Shown: positions 1 to 10,528, numbered from the stretch's first letter. The stretch: DNA of 64,000 nt from Streptococcus mitis subsp. hohhotensis (GCF_020089495.2 NZ_JAIRCA020000002.1:109706-173705); one strand, 5' to 3'. Program-made: numbers and translations. Notes: generated by a model from the letters alone, not told the origin.

Positions 1-218
1 CAGTGGATACTCATGTGGAGCGTATTTGTAAGCACCACGATATCGTTAAAAAGTCAGCGACACCACTTGAGGTGGAAAAGCGGGTCATGGATATCTTGCC
101 ACCGGAGCAGTGGTTAGCAGCCCATCAGGCTATGATTTATTTTGGAAGAGCCATTTGTCATCCTAAAAATCCAGAGTGTGACCAGTACCCACAGTTATAT
201 GATTTTAGCAATTTATAA
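1..218 (+). CDS. nth: Endonuclease III, C-terminal part (cut by window edge)
   Basis: The last 72 or so residues of a HhH-GPD DNA glycosylase/AP lyase that removes oxidised pyrimidines from DNA. The frame is open to the left edge, so the true start lies outside the window. The tail carries the PxxxxCxxxxxxC signature region (CHPKNPEC), but the usual four-cysteine Fe-S pattern C-x6-C-x2-C-x5-C stops after the second Cys: the third and fourth positions are Tyr and Phe (CDQYPQLYDF). The protein therefore probably lacks the [4Fe-4S] cluster found in most Nth proteins. It is transcribed toward the pyr operon promoter, with no obvious strong terminator between them. The assignment rests on the C-terminal sequence only. 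Confidence 0.85.
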   Translation, partial: VDTHVERICKHHDIVKKSATPLEVEKRVMDILPPEQWLAAHQAMIYFGRAICHPKNPECDQYPQLYDFSNL

Positions 219-241
219 GATGGGGTTTCAAAAGTTTTTGC

Positions 242-270
242 TTGATTTTAAGCATGCTTTGTGCTATAGT
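242..270 (+). promoter_or_regulatory. pyr operon promoter
   Basis: TTGATT (242-247), a 17-bp spacer and TATAGT (265-270), with TGC just before the -10 box (extended -10). It lies about 20 bp upstream of the PyrR leader and fits a sigma-A type promoter for pyrR-pyrB-carA-carB. Confidence 0.7.
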
Positions 271-288
271 AATTGATAATTAAATATT

Positions 289-950
<662 letters not shown>

Positions 951-968
951 AAAGCTAAAGGAGTAGCC

Positions 969-1892
969 ATGTCAGAAAATCAACAAGCATTGAACCATGT
1001 GGTATCCATGGAAGACCTCACTGTCGATCAAGTGATGAAATTGATCAAGCGAGGAATAGAGTTTAAAAACGGTGCTCAACTTCCTTATGAAGACCATCCG
1101 ATTGTCTCCAATCTTTTCTTTGAGGATTCTACACGGACGCATAAGTCCTTTGAAGTGGCAGAGATTAAACTGGGATTGGAACGACTTGACTTTGATGTGA
1201 AAACTAGTTCGGTTAATAAGGGTGAGACACTTTATGATACCATTTTGACTCTGTCTGCTTTAGGAGTTGATGTCTGTGTGATTCGCCACCCTGAGGTCGA
1301 CTACTACAGAGAGTTAATTGCTAGTTCGACGATTACGACTTCCATAATCAATGGTGGAGATGGTTCGGGACAACACCCTAGCCAAAGCTTGCTGGATTTG
1401 ATGACTATTTATGAGGAATTTGGTCACTTTGAGGGTCTCAAGGTTGCGATTGCAGGTGACTTGGACCACTCACGCGTTGCCAAATCCAATATGCAGATTT
1501 TGAAACGCTTGGGAGCTGAACTTTACTTTGCTGGACCTGAGGAATGGAGAAGTCAAGAGTTTGCAGACTATGGACAGTTTGTAACCATTGATGAAATCAT
1601 TGATCAGGTGGATGTCATGATGTTTCTCCGTGTGCAACATGAACGTCATGATAGTGGAGCTGTCTTTTCAAAAGAAGACTACCATGCCCAACATGGCCTG
1701 ACTCAAGAACGTTATGACCGTTTGAAAGAAACAGCAATCCTCATGCACCCAGCCCCAGTCAATCGTGATGTAGAAATCGCAGATCACTTGGTTGAAGCAC
1801 CAAAATCACGGATTGTCCAACAAATGACCAATGGTGTCTTTGTTAGAATGGCAATCTTAGAATCCGTACTGGCGAGTAGAAACGCCAACTAA
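969..1892 (+). CDS. pyrB: Aspartate carbamoyltransferase, catalytic chain
   Basis: 307 residues; first committed step of pyrimidine synthesis, joining carbamoyl phosphate and aspartate to carbamoyl-aspartate. The carbamoyl-phosphate loop STRTHKSF is at residues 54-61 and the second substrate motif HPSQSLLD at 136-143. No regulatory pyrI chain is present, as expected in Firmicutes, where control is through PyrR. The start ATG follows an AAAGGAG SD, 18 bp after the pyrR stop, so the two genes are co-transcribed. The short gap to carA carries a small GACGC/GCGTC hairpin. Confidence 0.97.
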   Translation: MSENQQALNHVVSMEDLTVDQVMKLIKRGIEFKNGAQLPYEDHPIVSNLFFEDSTRTHKSFEVAEIKLGLERLDFDVKTSSVNKGETLYDTILTLSALGVDVCVIRHPEVDYYRELIASSTITTSIINGGDGSGQHPSQSLLDLMTIYEEFGHFEGLKVAIAGDLDHSRVAKSNMQILKRLGAELYFAGPEEWRSQEFADYGQFVTIDEIIDQVDVMMFLRVQHERHDSGAVFSKEDYHAQHGLTQERYDRLKETAILMHPAPVNRDVEIADHLVEAPKSRIVQQMTNGVFVRMAILESVLASRNAN

Positions 1893-1941
1893 AACACAAG
1901 ACGTTAAAAGACGCCAGTGAGCGTCCACGAGAGGTGAAAAT

Positions 1942-3021
1942 ATGACAAAAAGACTTCTAGTACTAGAAGATGGCACAGTTTTTGAAGGCAAGGCCTTCGG
2001 AGCAGATATTGATGTAACAGGCGAAATCGTCTTTAATACAGGGATGACCGGCTACCAAGAATCCATTACAGACCAGTCTTATAATGGACAAATCTTGACC
2101 TTTACTTATCCTTTGGTGGGAAATTATGGAATTAACCGTGATGATTACGAATCCATTATTCCAACTTGTAAGGGAGTCGTTGTTTTTGAAGAAGCACGTA
2201 GAGCTAGCAACTGGCGCAACCAAATGACGCTAGATGAATTTTTGAAAGCCAAGAAAATTCCGGGTATTTCCGGGATTGATACGCGTGCACTTACCAAGAT
2301 TATCCGTAAGCATGGTACCATGCGTGCAACTTTGACTCATGTTGGGGACAGCATGGATCATGTGACGGACCAGCTCCAAGCAACAGTTTTGCCGACAGAC
2401 AATATCAAGCAGGTTTCTACTAAAACATCCTATCCAGCTCCAGGAGTTGGTTTGAGCGTGGTGCTAGTGGACTTTGGTCTCAAGCACTCAATCTTACGTG
2501 AACTTTCTAAGCGTAATTGTAACGTGACGGTTGTTCCTTATTCGACAACGGCAGAAGAAATTCTCCATCTCAATCCTGACGGAGTTATGTTGTCAAATGG
2601 TCCAGGTAACCCCGAAGATGTTCCACAGGCACTGGATATGATTCGCGGTGTACAAGGAAAAATTCCAATCTTTGGTATTTGTATGGGACACCAACTCTTT
2701 GCTATGGCAAACGGGGCTAAGACTTACAAGATGAAGTTTGGTCACCGTGGATTTAACCACGCGGTACGTGAAATTGCTACAGGACGTGTGGATTTTACAA
2801 GTCAAAACCATGGTTATGCAGTCAGCCGTGAGGATTTGCCAGAGCATTTGATTATCACCCACGAAGAAATCAATGACAAGTCAGTTGAAGGAGTTCGTCA
2901 CAGATACCAACCTGCTTTCTCTGTTCAATACCATCCAGATGCAGCCCCTGGTCCACACGACGCAAGCTACCTATTTGATGAGTTTATCGAGATGATGGAA
3001 GCTTTTAAACAATCAAACTAA
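1942..3021 (+). CDS. carA: Carbamoyl-phosphate synthase, small (glutaminase) chain
   Basis: 359 residues. The class I glutamine amidotransferase domain supplies ammonia to CarB for carbamoyl phosphate made for pyrimidines and arginine. The nucleophile is Cys247 in GICMGHQ and the catalytic His is His331 in [12 protein letters not shown]. The third member of the triad is Glu in E. coli (HPEASPGPHD) but Asp here, a conservative change. The N-terminal CPSase-small domain ([11 protein letters not shown]) is intact. It is the third gene of the pyr operon and is separated from its partner carB by an unusually long, hairpin-rich gap. Confidence 0.96.
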   Translation: MTKRLLVLEDGTVFEGKAFGADIDVTGEIVFNTGMTGYQESITDQSYNGQILTFTYPLVGNYGINRDDYESIIPTCKGVVVFEEARRASNWRNQMTLDEFLKAKKIPGISGIDTRALTKIIRKHGTMRATLTHVGDSMDHVTDQLQATVLPTDNIKQVSTKTSYPAPGVGLSVVLVDFGLKHSILRELSKRNCNVTVVPYSTTAEEILHLNPDGVMLSNGPGNPEDVPQALDMIRGVQGKIPIFGICMGHQLFAMANGAKTYKMKFGHRGFNHAVREIATGRVDFTSQNHGYAVSREDLPEHLIITHEEINDKSVEGVRHRYQPAFSVQYHPDAAPGPHDASYLFDEFIEMMEAFKQSN

Positions 3022-3468
3022 GAACGAGTAAAAGCTCGTCGGAGAATTTATTTAACTGAACACGGACGGAAAGCTCGGAATTTAGAGAAACCAACTTGGA
3101 TTGTCAATCCTTCCTTAGTTTCCTAAAATTCAATCGCTTTCTATTCGTCCTTTGTATCTTATTTAATGTCGCTCTGTGAGGCGACGAATAGAAAGGCAGG
3201 TCGTTTCTTTTAGTCGCTATCAGGCGAACTAAAAACTCCCTGCACTAGATTTTTTACCGAAAAGTATCGTTTCGCTAAAAAATCGTTGGAGAATTTATTT
3301 AATGTCGCCCTGAGAGGCGACGAATAGAAAGGAGAAGATACATTGTTCGCGGAAGTGAACACGCCCTAAGAACTGTGTGAAAAAGCTAAACATCGTCTCG
3401 ACGCTGAAGGCGTCTGCACCGAGTTTCCTATTTTCACTGTGTTCTTTACGGGCTTTGTATCATAAACT
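3022..3468 (+). repeat. carA-carB intergenic array of hairpins with internal duplication
   Basis: 447 bp with no credible gene. It holds a duplicated 36-bp block (3161-3196 and 3297-3332, two mismatches), each copy with a GTCGC...GCGAC hairpin followed by GAATAGAAAGG. A shorter shared phrase GGAGAATTTATTTAA occurs at 3041-3055 and 3288-3302. Further inverted repeats: 3024-3039 (ACGAG/CTCGT), 3079-3130 (outer AATTTAG..., inner GGATT/AATCC), 3211-3231, 3248-3284 (GATTTTTTA/TAAAAAATC) and a long nested one at 3362-3453 with a GACGC/GCGTC core at 3400-3414. The last one ends about 15 bp before the carB ATG, which has no clear SD. Confidence 0.75.
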
Positions 3469-6400
3469 ATGCCTAAACGTACTGATATTCAAAAAATTAT
3501 GGTGATTGGTTCTGGTCCGATTATTATTGGTCAGGCCGCTGAGTTTGACTACGCTGGGACCCAGGCTTGCTTGTCGTTGAAAGAGGAAGGGTATGAGGTT
3601 GTCTTGGTTAACTCAAATCCTGCAACCATCATGACGGACAAAGAAATTGCTGACAAGGTTTACATTGAACCGATTACACTTGAGTTTGTGACACGTATTC
3701 TTCGTAAGGAGCGCCCAGATGCCTTGCTTCCAACCCTTGGTGGTCAGACAGGGCTCAATATGGCCATGGAATTATCTAAAAATGGTATCCTTGATGAGCT
3801 TGGTGTTGAGCTTCTGGGAACTAAATTATCTGCCATTGACCAAGCGGAGGACCGTGATCTCTTTAAACAATTGATGGAAGAGCTCAACCAACCAATTCCA
3901 GAATCTGAAATTGTCAACACAGTCGAAGAAGCTGTTGCCTTTGCAGCAACAATTGGCTACCCAGTCATCGTCCGTCCAGCCTTTACTCTTGGTGGTACTG
4001 GTGGTGGTATGTGTGCCAACGAGGAAGAATTGCGTGAAATCGCTGAAAATGGTTTGAAATTGTCACCTGTTACCCAATGTTTGATTGAGCGTTCAATTGC
4101 AGGTTTCAAGGAAATTGAGTACGAAGTGATGCGTGATTCAGCTGACAATGCTTTGGTTGTTTGTAACATGGAAAACTTTGATCCAGTCGGAATTCACACA
4201 GGAGATTCCATTGTATTTGCCCCTGCGCAAACCATGTCAGACTATGAAAATCAAATGCTTCGTGACGCAAGCTTGAGCATCATTCGTGCCCTTAAGATTG
4301 AAGGGGGATGTAACGTTCAGCTGGCCCTTGATCCACACAGCTTCAAGTACTATGTCATCGAAGTAAACCCTCGTGTATCGCGTTCGTCAGCCCTTGCTTC
4401 TAAGGCGACAGGATATCCGATTGCTAAGTTGGCTGCTAAGATTGCAGTAGGTTTGACTTTGGATGAGGTCATCAACCCAGTTACAGGTTCAACCTATGCC
4501 ATGTTTGAACCAGCCCTTGACTACGTGGTTGCCAAGATTCCGCGTTTCCCATTTGACAAGTTTGAAAAGGGAGAACGCCGTCTTGGTACCCAGATGAAGG
4601 CAACTGGAGAAGTTATGGCCATCGGTCGTAACATCGAGGAATCTCTTCTTAAGGCTTGCCGCTCCCTTGAAATTGGGGTGCACCACAATGAAATGCCTGA
4701 ACTTGCAGCAGTTTCTGATGATGCCTTGATTGAAAAAGTTGTCAAAGCCCAAGATGACCGTCTCTTCTACGTGTCAGAAGCCATTCGCCGTGGCTACACA
4801 CCAGAAGAAATTGCAGAGCTTACAAAAATCGATATCTTTTATCTCGATAAACTCCTACATATCTTTGAAATTGAGCAGGAGTTGGGTGCCCATCCACAAG
4901 ATATTGAAGTTTTGAAAATAGCTAAACTTAATGGCTTCTCAGACCGTAAGATTGCTGAACTATGGAAAACGACTGCTGATCACGTTCGCCAACTTCGCTT
5001 GGAAAACAAGATTGTTCCAGTTTATAAGATGGTAGATACTTGTGCGGCAGAATTTGACTCTGAAACACCATATTTCTATTCAACTTATGGTTGGGAAAAT
5101 GAATCTATCAAATCTGAAAAAGAATCTGTACTGGTCCTAGGTTCTGGTCCAATCCGTATCGGTCAAGGGGTTGAGTTTGACTACGCCACTGTTCACTCTG
5201 TTAAGGCGATTCAAGCTGCTGGTTATGAAGCAATCATCATGAACTCAAATCCAGAGACAGTTTCTACAGACTTTTCTGTATCAGATAAGCTCTACTTTGA
5301 ACCATTGACTTTCGAAGATGTTATGAACGTCATTGATTTGGAACAACCAAAAGGTGTTATCGTTCAGTTTGGTGGTCAGACAGCCATTAACCTTGCGGAG
5401 CCATTGGCAAAAGCAGGTGTGACCATCCTTGGTACACAGGTTGCTGACTTGGACCGCGCGGAAGACCGTGACCTCTTTGAGCAAGCTCTTAAAGACTTAG
5501 ATATTCCTCAGCCACCAGGACAAACGGCTACCAATGAAGAAGAAGCAGTTCTTGCAGCTCGCAAGATTGGTTTCCCAGTCCTCGTTCGCCCATCTTATGT
5601 CTTGGGTGGACGTGCCATGGAAATCGTTGAAAACGAAGAGGACCTCCGTTCTTACATGCGTACCGCTGTTAAGGCTAGTCCAGACCACCCAGTGCTTGTT
5701 GACTCATACATCGTTGGGCAAGAGTGTGAAGTTGATGCCATTTCAGACGGAGAAAATGTTCTTATCCCTGGTATCATGGAGCATATCGAACGTGCCGGTG
5801 TCCACTCAGGTGACTCAATGGCCGTTTATCCTCCACAAACCTTGTCGCAAAAGGTGCAAGAAACAATCGCAGACTATACTAAACGCCTAGCAATTGGTCT
5901 TAACTGTCTTGGAATGATGAACATCCAGTTTGTTATTAAGGATGAAAAAGTCTACGTTATTGAGGTCAATCCACGTGCCAGCCGTACCGTTCCATTCCTT
6001 TCTAAGGTTACCAATATTCCTATGGCTCAGGTAGCGACCAAGCTCATTCTTGGTCAAAGTTTATCAGAACTTGGCTACCAAGATGGTCTTTACCCTGAAA
6101 GCACTCGCGTTCATATCAAGGCACCTGTCTTCTCCTTCACGAAACTAGCTAAGGTAGATAGCTTACTCGGGCCTGAAATGAAGTCAACAGGTGAAGTTAT
6201 GGGTTCTGATACGACTTTGGAAAAAGCTCTCTATAAAGCCTTTGAAGCTTCTTACTTACACTTGCCAACCTTTGGTAACGTTGTATTTACCATCGCTGAT
6301 GATGCAAAAGAAGAAGCCTTGGACTTAGCTCGTCGTTTCCAAAATATTGGCTATGGAATCCTCGCGACAGAAGGGACAGCAACCTTCTTTGCCAGTCATG

Positions 6401-6645
6401 GCTTGCAAGCCCAACCTGTTGGTAAGATTGGTGATGACGATAAGGATATTCCAAGCTTTGTTCGTAAAGGAAGAATTCAAGCTATCATTAATACAGTAGG
6501 AACCAAACGAACTGCAGACGAAGATGGTGAGCAGATTCGCCGTTCAGCTATTGAACACGGAGTGCCCCTCTTCACAGCCCTAGATACAGCTAACGCCATG
6601 CTCAAAGTATTGGAAAGCCGTAGTTTTGTTACAGAAGCAATCTAG
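3469..6645 (+). CDS. carB: Carbamoyl-phosphate synthase, large chain
   Basis: 1058 residues, full length. The two homologous ATP-grasp halves are visible: [19 protein letters not shown] at the start of the first and [18 protein letters not shown] near residue 555 for the second. Each half has a GGQTxxN loop (first: [10 protein letters not shown]; second: [10 protein letters not shown]). The C-terminal MGS-like allosteric domain ([11 protein letters not shown], about residue 960 on) is the usual UMP-binding region. The start [10 protein letters not shown] fits the family, but the bases before the ATG (CTTTGTATCATAAACT) contain no Shine-Dalgarno. Last gene of the pyr operon, followed by a strong terminator. 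Confidence 0.97.
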   Translation: MPKRTDIQKIMVIGSGPIIIGQAAEFDYAGTQACLSLKEEGYEVVLVNSNPATIMTDKEIADKVYIEPITLEFVTRILRKERPDALLPTLGGQTGLNMAMELSKNGILDELGVELLGTKLSAIDQAEDRDLFKQLMEELNQPIPESEIVNTVEEAVAFAATIGYPVIVRPAFTLGGTGGGMCANEEELREIAENGLKLSPVTQCLIERSIAGFKEIEYEVMRDSADNALVVCNMENFDPVGIHTGDSIVFAPAQTMSDYENQMLRDASLSIIRALKIEGGCNVQLALDPHSFKYYVIEVNPRVSRSSALASKATGYPIAKLAAKIAVGLTLDEVINPVTGSTYAMFEPALDYVVAKIPRFPFDKFEKGERRLGTQMKATGEVMAIGRNIEESLLKACRSLEIGVHHNEMPELAAVSDDALIEKVVKAQDDRLFYVSEAIRRGYTPEEIAELTKIDIFYLDKLLHIFEIEQELGAHPQDIEVLKIAKLNGFSDRKIAELWKTTADHVRQLRLENKIVPVYKMVDTCAAEFDSETPYFYSTYGWENESIKSEKESVLVLGSGPIRIGQGVEFDYATVHSVKAIQAAGYEAIIMNSNPETVSTDFSVSDKLYFEPLTFEDVMNVIDLEQPKGVIVQFGGQTAINLAEPLAKAGVTILGTQVADLDRAEDRDLFEQALKDLDIPQPPGQTATNEEEAVLAARKIGFPVLVRPSYVLGGRAMEIVENEEDLRSYMRTAVKASPDHPVLVDSYIVGQECEVDAISDGENVLIPGIMEHIERAGVHSGDSMAVYPPQTLSQKVQETIADYTKRLAIGLNCLGMMNIQFVIKDEKVYVIEVNPRASRTVPFLSKVTNIPMAQVATKLILGQSLSELGYQDGLYPESTRVHIKAPVFSFTKLAKVDSLLGPEMKSTGEVMGSDTTLEKALYKAFEASYLHLPTFGNVVFTIADDAKEEALDLARRFQNIGYGILATEGTATFFASHGLQAQPVGKIGDDDKDIPSFVRKGRIQAIINTVGTKRTADEDGEQIRRSAIEHGVPLFTALDTANAMLKVLESRSFVTEAI

Positions 6646-6668
6646 TTTAGAAAAGTTTTTCACAGTTT

Positions 6669-6698
6669 AAAAGCCAGCGTCAGAAAACGCTGGCTTTT
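6669..6698 (+). terminator. Intrinsic terminator of the pyr operon
   Basis: AAAAGCCAGCGT, a six-base loop and ACGCTGGCTTTT. The arms are perfect over 12 bp and the structure ends in T's, 24 bp after the carB stop. Confidence 0.85.
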
Positions 6699-6947
6699 GC
6701 GATATTAGTTCATGCTATTCAACTATCAGTTCTTCACTCAATGATAATTATGAATTGTGATACGATAAGAATAAATTGAGAATGGTTTATGATGTTAATC
6801 GTTCCCCTTTTTTGTAATTCTAGTATATCAGAGTCAATATATATTTGTATGGTACTACCTTTTGCAAAAATGGCTATTTCAGGTTAAAAAAACGACATTT
6901 CAGATTTTCTGTTCCAGAAATAGCTATCGCTATGATATAATTATTTT
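6699..6947. other. carB-ribF intergenic region
   Basis: No coding signal seen. The stretch is AT-rich and ends in the ribF promoter and an overlapping inverted repeat (GGCTATTTCAGG at 6872-6883 against CCAGAAATAGCT at 6914-6925), listed separately. Confidence 0.6.
6913..6941 (+). promoter_or_regulatory. ribF promoter (extended -10, predicted leaderless)
   Basis: TGATATAAT with the -10 hexamer at 6936-6941 and only a weak -35 (TTCCAG, 6913-6918). Six bases separate the -10 box from the ribF ATG, so transcription should begin at or next to the start codon. An inverted repeat with arms 6872-6883 and 6914-6925 overlaps the -35 region and could be an operator. Confidence 0.6.
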
Positions 6948-7865
6948 ATGATTATTACTATTCCTATAAAAAACCAAAAAGATATTGGCACACCATCTGA
7001 TTCAGTCGTTGTTCTCGGCTATTTTGATGGTATACACAAGGGGCATCAAGAATTATTTCGCGTTGCCAATAAGGCTGCGAGAAAGGATTTATTGCCTATC
7101 GTCGTTATGACCTTTAATGAATCTCCAAAGATCGCTTTAGAGCCTTATCATCCTGATCTGTTTTTACATATTTTGAACCCTGCTGAACGTGAAAGAAAAT
7201 TAAAACGAGAAGGCGTAGAAGAATTATATCTCCTTGATTTTAGTAGTCAATTCGCTAGTCTCACGGCAGAAGAATTTTTTGCAACTTATATCAAGGCTAT
7301 GAATGCCAAAATTATTGTTGCAGGTTTTGATTATACATTTGGTTCTGACCAAAAAACGGCAGAAGACTTAAAGGATTACTTTGATGGAGAAGTCATTATC
7401 GTTCCACCTGTAGAAGATGAGAAAGGAAAGATTAGTTCAACTCGTATCCGTCAAGCTATTTTAGATGGAAATGTGAAAGAAGCAGGAGAACTTTTGGGGG
7501 CACCGCTTCCATCAAGAGGTATGGTGGTTCATGGCAATGCTCGTGGTCGTACGATTGGTTATCCGACAGCGAATTTGGTGCTTTTAGATCGTACTTATAT
7601 GCCAGCAGATGGCGTTTATGTCGTTGATGTTGAGATTCAAAGACAGAAGTATCGTGCCATGGCTAGTGTCGGGAAAAATGTGACCTTTGATGGAGAAGAA
7701 GCCCGTTTTGAAGTCAATATTTTTGATTTTAATCAAGATATTTATGGGGAAACCGTCATGGTTTATTGGCTTGATCGCATTCGAGATATGACCAAATTTG
7801 ACTCAGTCGACCAATTAGTGGATCAGTTAAAGGCAGATGAAGAAGTTGCTCGGAATTGGTCTTAA
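6948..7865 (+). CDS. ribF: Bifunctional riboflavin kinase / FAD synthetase
   Basis: 305 residues. The N-terminal FAD synthetase domain has the nucleotidyl-transferase motif GYFDGIHKGH at 24-33 and ISSTRIR at 162-168. The C-terminal flavokinase domain has GYPTANL near residue 200. It makes FMN and then FAD from riboflavin with ATP, in the cytoplasm; these cofactors serve the flavoproteins encoded near 35-39 kb. No SD precedes the ATG, and a perfect extended -10 lies six bases upstream, so a leaderless mRNA is expected. No FMN riboswitch was seen. It converges on the YitT-family gene with a shared terminator. Confidence 0.95.
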   Translation: MIITIPIKNQKDIGTPSDSVVVLGYFDGIHKGHQELFRVANKAARKDLLPIVVMTFNESPKIALEPYHPDLFLHILNPAERERKLKREGVEELYLLDFSSQFASLTAEEFFATYIKAMNAKIIVAGFDYTFGSDQKTAEDLKDYFDGEVIIVPPVEDEKGKISSTRIRQAILDGNVKEAGELLGAPLPSRGMVVHGNARGRTIGYPTANLVLLDRTYMPADGVYVVDVEIQRQKYRAMASVGKNVTFDGEEARFEVNIFDFNQDIYGETVMVYWLDRIRDMTKFDSVDQLVDQLKADEEVARNWS

Positions 7866-7879
7866 GAAATTGAGTAAAC

Positions 7880-7954
7880 AAAAAAGAGGTTGTCTGTAAC
7901 CCAAAAGATAGATGAATAAGTCTAACTTTTGAGGTCACGACACTACCTCTTTTT
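7880..7954. terminator. Bidirectional terminator between ribF and the YitT-family gene
   Basis: A long interrupted hairpin: AAAAAGAGGT pairs with ACCTCTTTTT, enclosing a second pairing of CCAAAAGATAGA with TCTAACTTTTGAGG. A-rich and T-rich flanks on both sides let it work for both converging genes. The YitT-family stop codon is inside the right arm. Confidence 0.7.
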
Positions 7955-8801
7955 ATTCTTTTTCAAAGGTGAATCCTTCTCCAAGGATTTCATGGGCTTC
8001 TGTAATGGTTATAAAGGCTTGAGGATCGATTCGATGAATCATTTCCTTCATTTTCACAATCTCATTTCTACCGACAATACAGTAGATAATCTTCAAATCT
8101 TTTTGACTATAGTAGCCTTGACCAGAAATAAAAGTAACGCCTCTTCCCAGGTCATCATTAATCGCTTTAGCAAGTTGGTCAGGACGTTTTGTGATAATCA
8201 TAAAGCCTTTACCAGCATAGCCTCCTTCGCCAATCAAATCAATGACACGAGAAACGATAAAATCAAATAAGAGCGTGTAGGAAACCAATCTCAAGTCCTT
8301 GAAGATGAGGAGAATGAGCATGAGAATACAAAAATCTAAGATAAAGAGCAGTTTCCCCATTGATATATGAGTGTATTTATTGAGAATACGAGCTAGAATA
8401 TCAGTTCCGCCAGTTGTACCACCAGCATTAAAGATAATTCCAAGACCGATTCCCAATAGAATTCCCGCTATAAGTGCAGTAATCAGTAAATCACCTTGAA
8501 GGTCAATATGAAGGGGAATACGCTCAAAAAAAGCCAACCAAGCTGACAAAGCTAAGGTTCCAAGCAAACTAGAATAGAGGGACTTTGCTCCAAAAATCTT
8601 CCAAGCTAGGATGAATAGAGGAATATTAATCAGCAGATTCATAAGGGAAACAGGAATTTCAAAAAGATAAAAGGTGATGAGGGTAATACCTGTTGCCCCT
8701 CCTTCAAAGAGATGATGAGGAACTACAAAATAAGTCAGCCCAAAAGCATAAATAGCAGCACCTAGTAAAATGGTAAAAATGGGGTAAATTTTTTTAATCA
8801 T
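7953..8801 (-). CDS. YitT-family membrane protein (DUF161 + DUF2179)
   Basis: 282 residues. The N-terminal 180 or so residues are mostly hydrophobic, with five or six predicted membrane segments, including the family motif FEGGATGITL near residue 32 and GTTGGTDIL near 127. The C-terminal cytoplasmic part is the DUF2179 domain (GRGVTFISGQGYYS, then KIIYCIVGRNEI). The biochemical role of this family is not established. A good SD (AGAGG) precedes the ATG, and a TATAAT box (8827-8832 on the opposite strand) lies upstream. The gene is divergent from degV. Confidence 0.85.
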   Translation of the reverse strand: MIKKIYPIFTILLGAAIYAFGLTYFVVPHHLFEGGATGITLITFYLFEIPVSLMNLLINIPLFILAWKIFGAKSLYSSLLGTLALSAWLAFFERIPLHIDLQGDLLITALIAGILLGIGLGIIFNAGGTTGGTDILARILNKYTHISMGKLLFILDFCILMLILLIFKDLRLVSYTLLFDFIVSRVIDLIGEGGYAGKGFMIITKRPDQLAKAINDDLGRGVTFISGQGYYSQKDLKIIYCIVGRNEIVKMKEMIHRIDPQAFITITEAHEILGEGFTFEKE

Positions 8802-8865
8802 AGGAAACCTCTTTTCTTATAAGTTGATTATATCAAATTTTTACGGAAAATTTGATTGACTCCAT

Positions 8866-8894
8866 TAGGATTTTTAATCTTTTTTTGATATAAT
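8866..8894 (+). promoter_or_regulatory. degV promoter
   Basis: Extended -10 TGATATAAT, hexamer 8889-8894, with no good -35. The divergent YitT-family promoter (TATAAT on the minus strand at 8832-8827) lies about 55 bp away. Confidence 0.55.
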
Positions 8895-8942
8895 TAGAAG
8901 TAAGAAAACCAATCTGAATCCTAAAATAGAAAGATTGATACT

Positions 8943-9782
8943 ATGACAAAAATTAAGATTGTAACCGATTCATCTGTTACTATTGAACCTGAACTCGTAA
9001 AACAATTAGATATTACAATCGTTCCATTATCTGTAATGATTGATAATGTTGTTTATTCTGATGCGGATTTGAAAGAAGAAGGTAAATTTCTTCAGTTGAT
9101 GCAAGCAAGTAAGAATCTTCCTAAAACAAGTCAACCGCCTGTAGGTGTCTTCGCTGAAGTTTTTGAGGACCTATGCAAAGATGGTAGCCAGATTCTTGCT
9201 ATTCATATGTCCCATGCTCTTTCGGGGACTGTAGAAGCAGCACGCCAAGGTGCCAGCCTATCTACTGCCGACGTGACAGTTATTGATAGTTCCTTCACTG
9301 ACCAAGCCTTGAAATTCCAAGTTGTTGAGGCTGCGAAATTAGCACAAGAAGGCAAAGATATGGCGGAAATTTTATCTCACGTTGAAGAGGTAAAAAACCA
9401 TACAGAGCTCTATATTGGTGTTTCAACTTTGGAAAATCTTGTTAAAGGTGGACGAATTGGCCGTGTAACTGGATTGTTGAGCTCACTTCTCAATATTCGT
9501 GTTGTCATGCAAATGAAAGACCATGAATTGCAGCCAATTGTTAAAGGTCGTGGAGCTAAAACCTTTAAAAAATGGTTAGATGAGTTGACAACATCTCTCT
9601 CTGAACGTTCTGTAGCAGAGATTGGAATTTCATATTCTGGTAATGCTGACTGGGCAAAAGAGATGAAAGAAAGCCTACAAGCCTATGTTGAAAAACCAAT
9701 TTCTGTTTTAGAAACCGGTTCTATTATTCAGACTCATACAGGTGAGAATGCGTGGGCTATTTTGGTACGTTACCATTCCTAA
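8943..9782 (+). CDS. DegV family fatty-acid-binding protein
   Basis: 279 residues. The N-terminus [10 protein letters not shown] and the KTSQPPVG motif near residue 60 are hallmarks of DegV proteins, which bind a fatty acid; related FakB proteins present the fatty acid to the kinase FakA for incorporation into phospholipid. There is no fakA in the window, so which role this copy has (FakB-type carrier or other) cannot be told from sequence alone. Monocistronic between its own promoter and the hup promoter. The SD is weak (AGAAAG). Cytoplasmic. Confidence 0.9.
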   Translation: MTKIKIVTDSSVTIEPELVKQLDITIVPLSVMIDNVVYSDADLKEEGKFLQLMQASKNLPKTSQPPVGVFAEVFEDLCKDGSQILAIHMSHALSGTVEAARQGASLSTADVTVIDSSFTDQALKFQVVEAAKLAQEGKDMAEILSHVEEVKNHTELYIGVSTLENLVKGGRIGRVTGLLSSLLNIRVVMQMKDHELQPIVKGRGAKTFKKWLDELTTSLSERSVAEIGISYSGNADWAKEMKESLQAYVEKPISVLETGSIIQTHTGENAWAILVRYHS

Positions 9783-9819
9783 AAAAATAAAGAAAATGCG
9801 AATAAACAGCGTTTTTAAC

Positions 9820-9848
9820 TTGACCTATAAGGGATTTTAGGATATGAT
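9820..9848 (+). promoter_or_regulatory. hup promoter
   Basis: TTGACC (9820-9825), 17-bp spacer, TATGAT (9843-9848). A near-consensus promoter with a -35 box, as expected for an abundant nucleoid protein. Confidence 0.75.
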
Positions 9849-9889
9849 TATATTTGTTAATTAGAAATTAATTTGGAGGAATCATTAAC

Positions 9890-10165
9890 ATGGCAAACAA
9901 ACAAGATTTGATCGCTAAAGTAGCAGAAGCTACAGAATTGACTAAGAAAGACTCAGCAGCAGCAGTTGAAGCTGTATTTTCAGCAGTAGCTGACTACCTT
10001 GCAGCTGGTGAAAAAGTTCAATTGATCGGTTTTGGTAACTTTGAAGTTCGTGAGCGTGCTGCACGTAAAGGTCGCAACCCACAAACTGGTAAAGAAATCA
10101 CAATTGCAGCTTCTAAAGTTCCAGCATTCAAAGCTGGCAAAGCTCTTAAAGACGCTGTTAAATAA
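9890..10165 (+). CDS. hup: DNA-binding protein HU
   Basis: 91 residues. The HU/IHF signature [20 protein letters not shown] is at about residues 46-65 and forms the DNA-contacting arm. It binds and bends DNA non-specifically and compacts the nucleoid. The codons used are the frequent ones, and the SD TTGGAGGAAT is strong; both fit high expression. Monocistronic with its own promoter and terminator. The terminator stem is shared almost base for base with the one after pyk, and integrase-like debris lies next to both. Confidence 0.97.
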   Translation: MANKQDLIAKVAEATELTKKDSAAAVEAVFSAVADYLAAGEKVQLIGFGNFEVRERAARKGRNPQTGKEITIAASKVPAFKAGKALKDAVK

Positions 10166-10173
10166 TCAGCCTT

Positions 10174-10223
10174 TAAAAAGCCTATTGTATCAAGCTTTCT
10201 AGCTTGGTCAGTAGGCTTTTTTT
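10174..10223 (+). terminator. hup terminator (possible phage attachment region)
   Basis: AAAAAGCCTA pairs with TAGGCTTTTT, with an inner stem CAAGCT/AGCTTG and a long T run. The stem and loop closely match the pyk terminator at 58155-58204. GGGGGCAAAAAAGGGGCAAA just downstream resembles the end of an integrase gene read on the minus strand. Confidence 0.8.
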
Positions 10224-10375
10224 GTGTATAGGGGGCAAAAAAGGGGCAAAATACTATTTTTCACTTGTTTTAGGATGATGTCAACCAGCATTTTCGTTAT
10301 TTTCTAAGAGTGATGAGTTTTTATTGTTTATCCGTAGGATGATCGACTATTTTAAATAATACTGTATTTCTAGCT
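10224..10375 (-). pseudogene. Possible integrase tail remnant after hup
   Basis: On the minus strand the frame KNSILPLFCPLYTKKAY* runs into the hup terminator. Proline/cysteine-rich ends such as ILPLFCP are seen in some streptococcal phage integrases that insert at hup. The fragment is too short for a firm call; the rest of the stretch has no gene. Confidence 0.25.
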
Positions 10376-10528
10376 TATACTCTTCTAAAATCTCTTCAAA
10401 CCACGTCAGCTTCACCTTGGATTATATATGTGACTGACTTCGTCAGTCTTATCTACAACCTCAAAGCAGTGCTTTGAGCAACCTGCGGCTAGCTTCCTAG
10501 TTTTCTCTTTGATTTTCATTGAGTATTA
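10376..10528 (+). repeat. BOX element (boxA-boxB-boxC)
   Basis: boxA starts with TTATACTCTTCTAAAATCTC and CTTCAAACCACGTCAGC, a single boxB carries GACTTCGTCAG, and boxC ends with CAACCTGCGGCTAGCTTCC and TTTGATTTTCATTGAGTA. The same phrases recur at 41.6 kb and 48.5 kb. BOX is the classic small repeat of pneumococci and their relatives. The remaining bases to mutY (10529-10680) hold no gene. Confidence 0.9.

Noticed and set aside
6699..6947. FMN riboswitch upstream of ribF
   Set aside because: None of the conserved RFN blocks was seen, and the promoter lies directly at the ATG, leaving no leader.
7929..8270. Plus-strand frame of 113 codons
   Set aside because: Antisense to the YitT-family gene with no SD or family match; a shadow frame.
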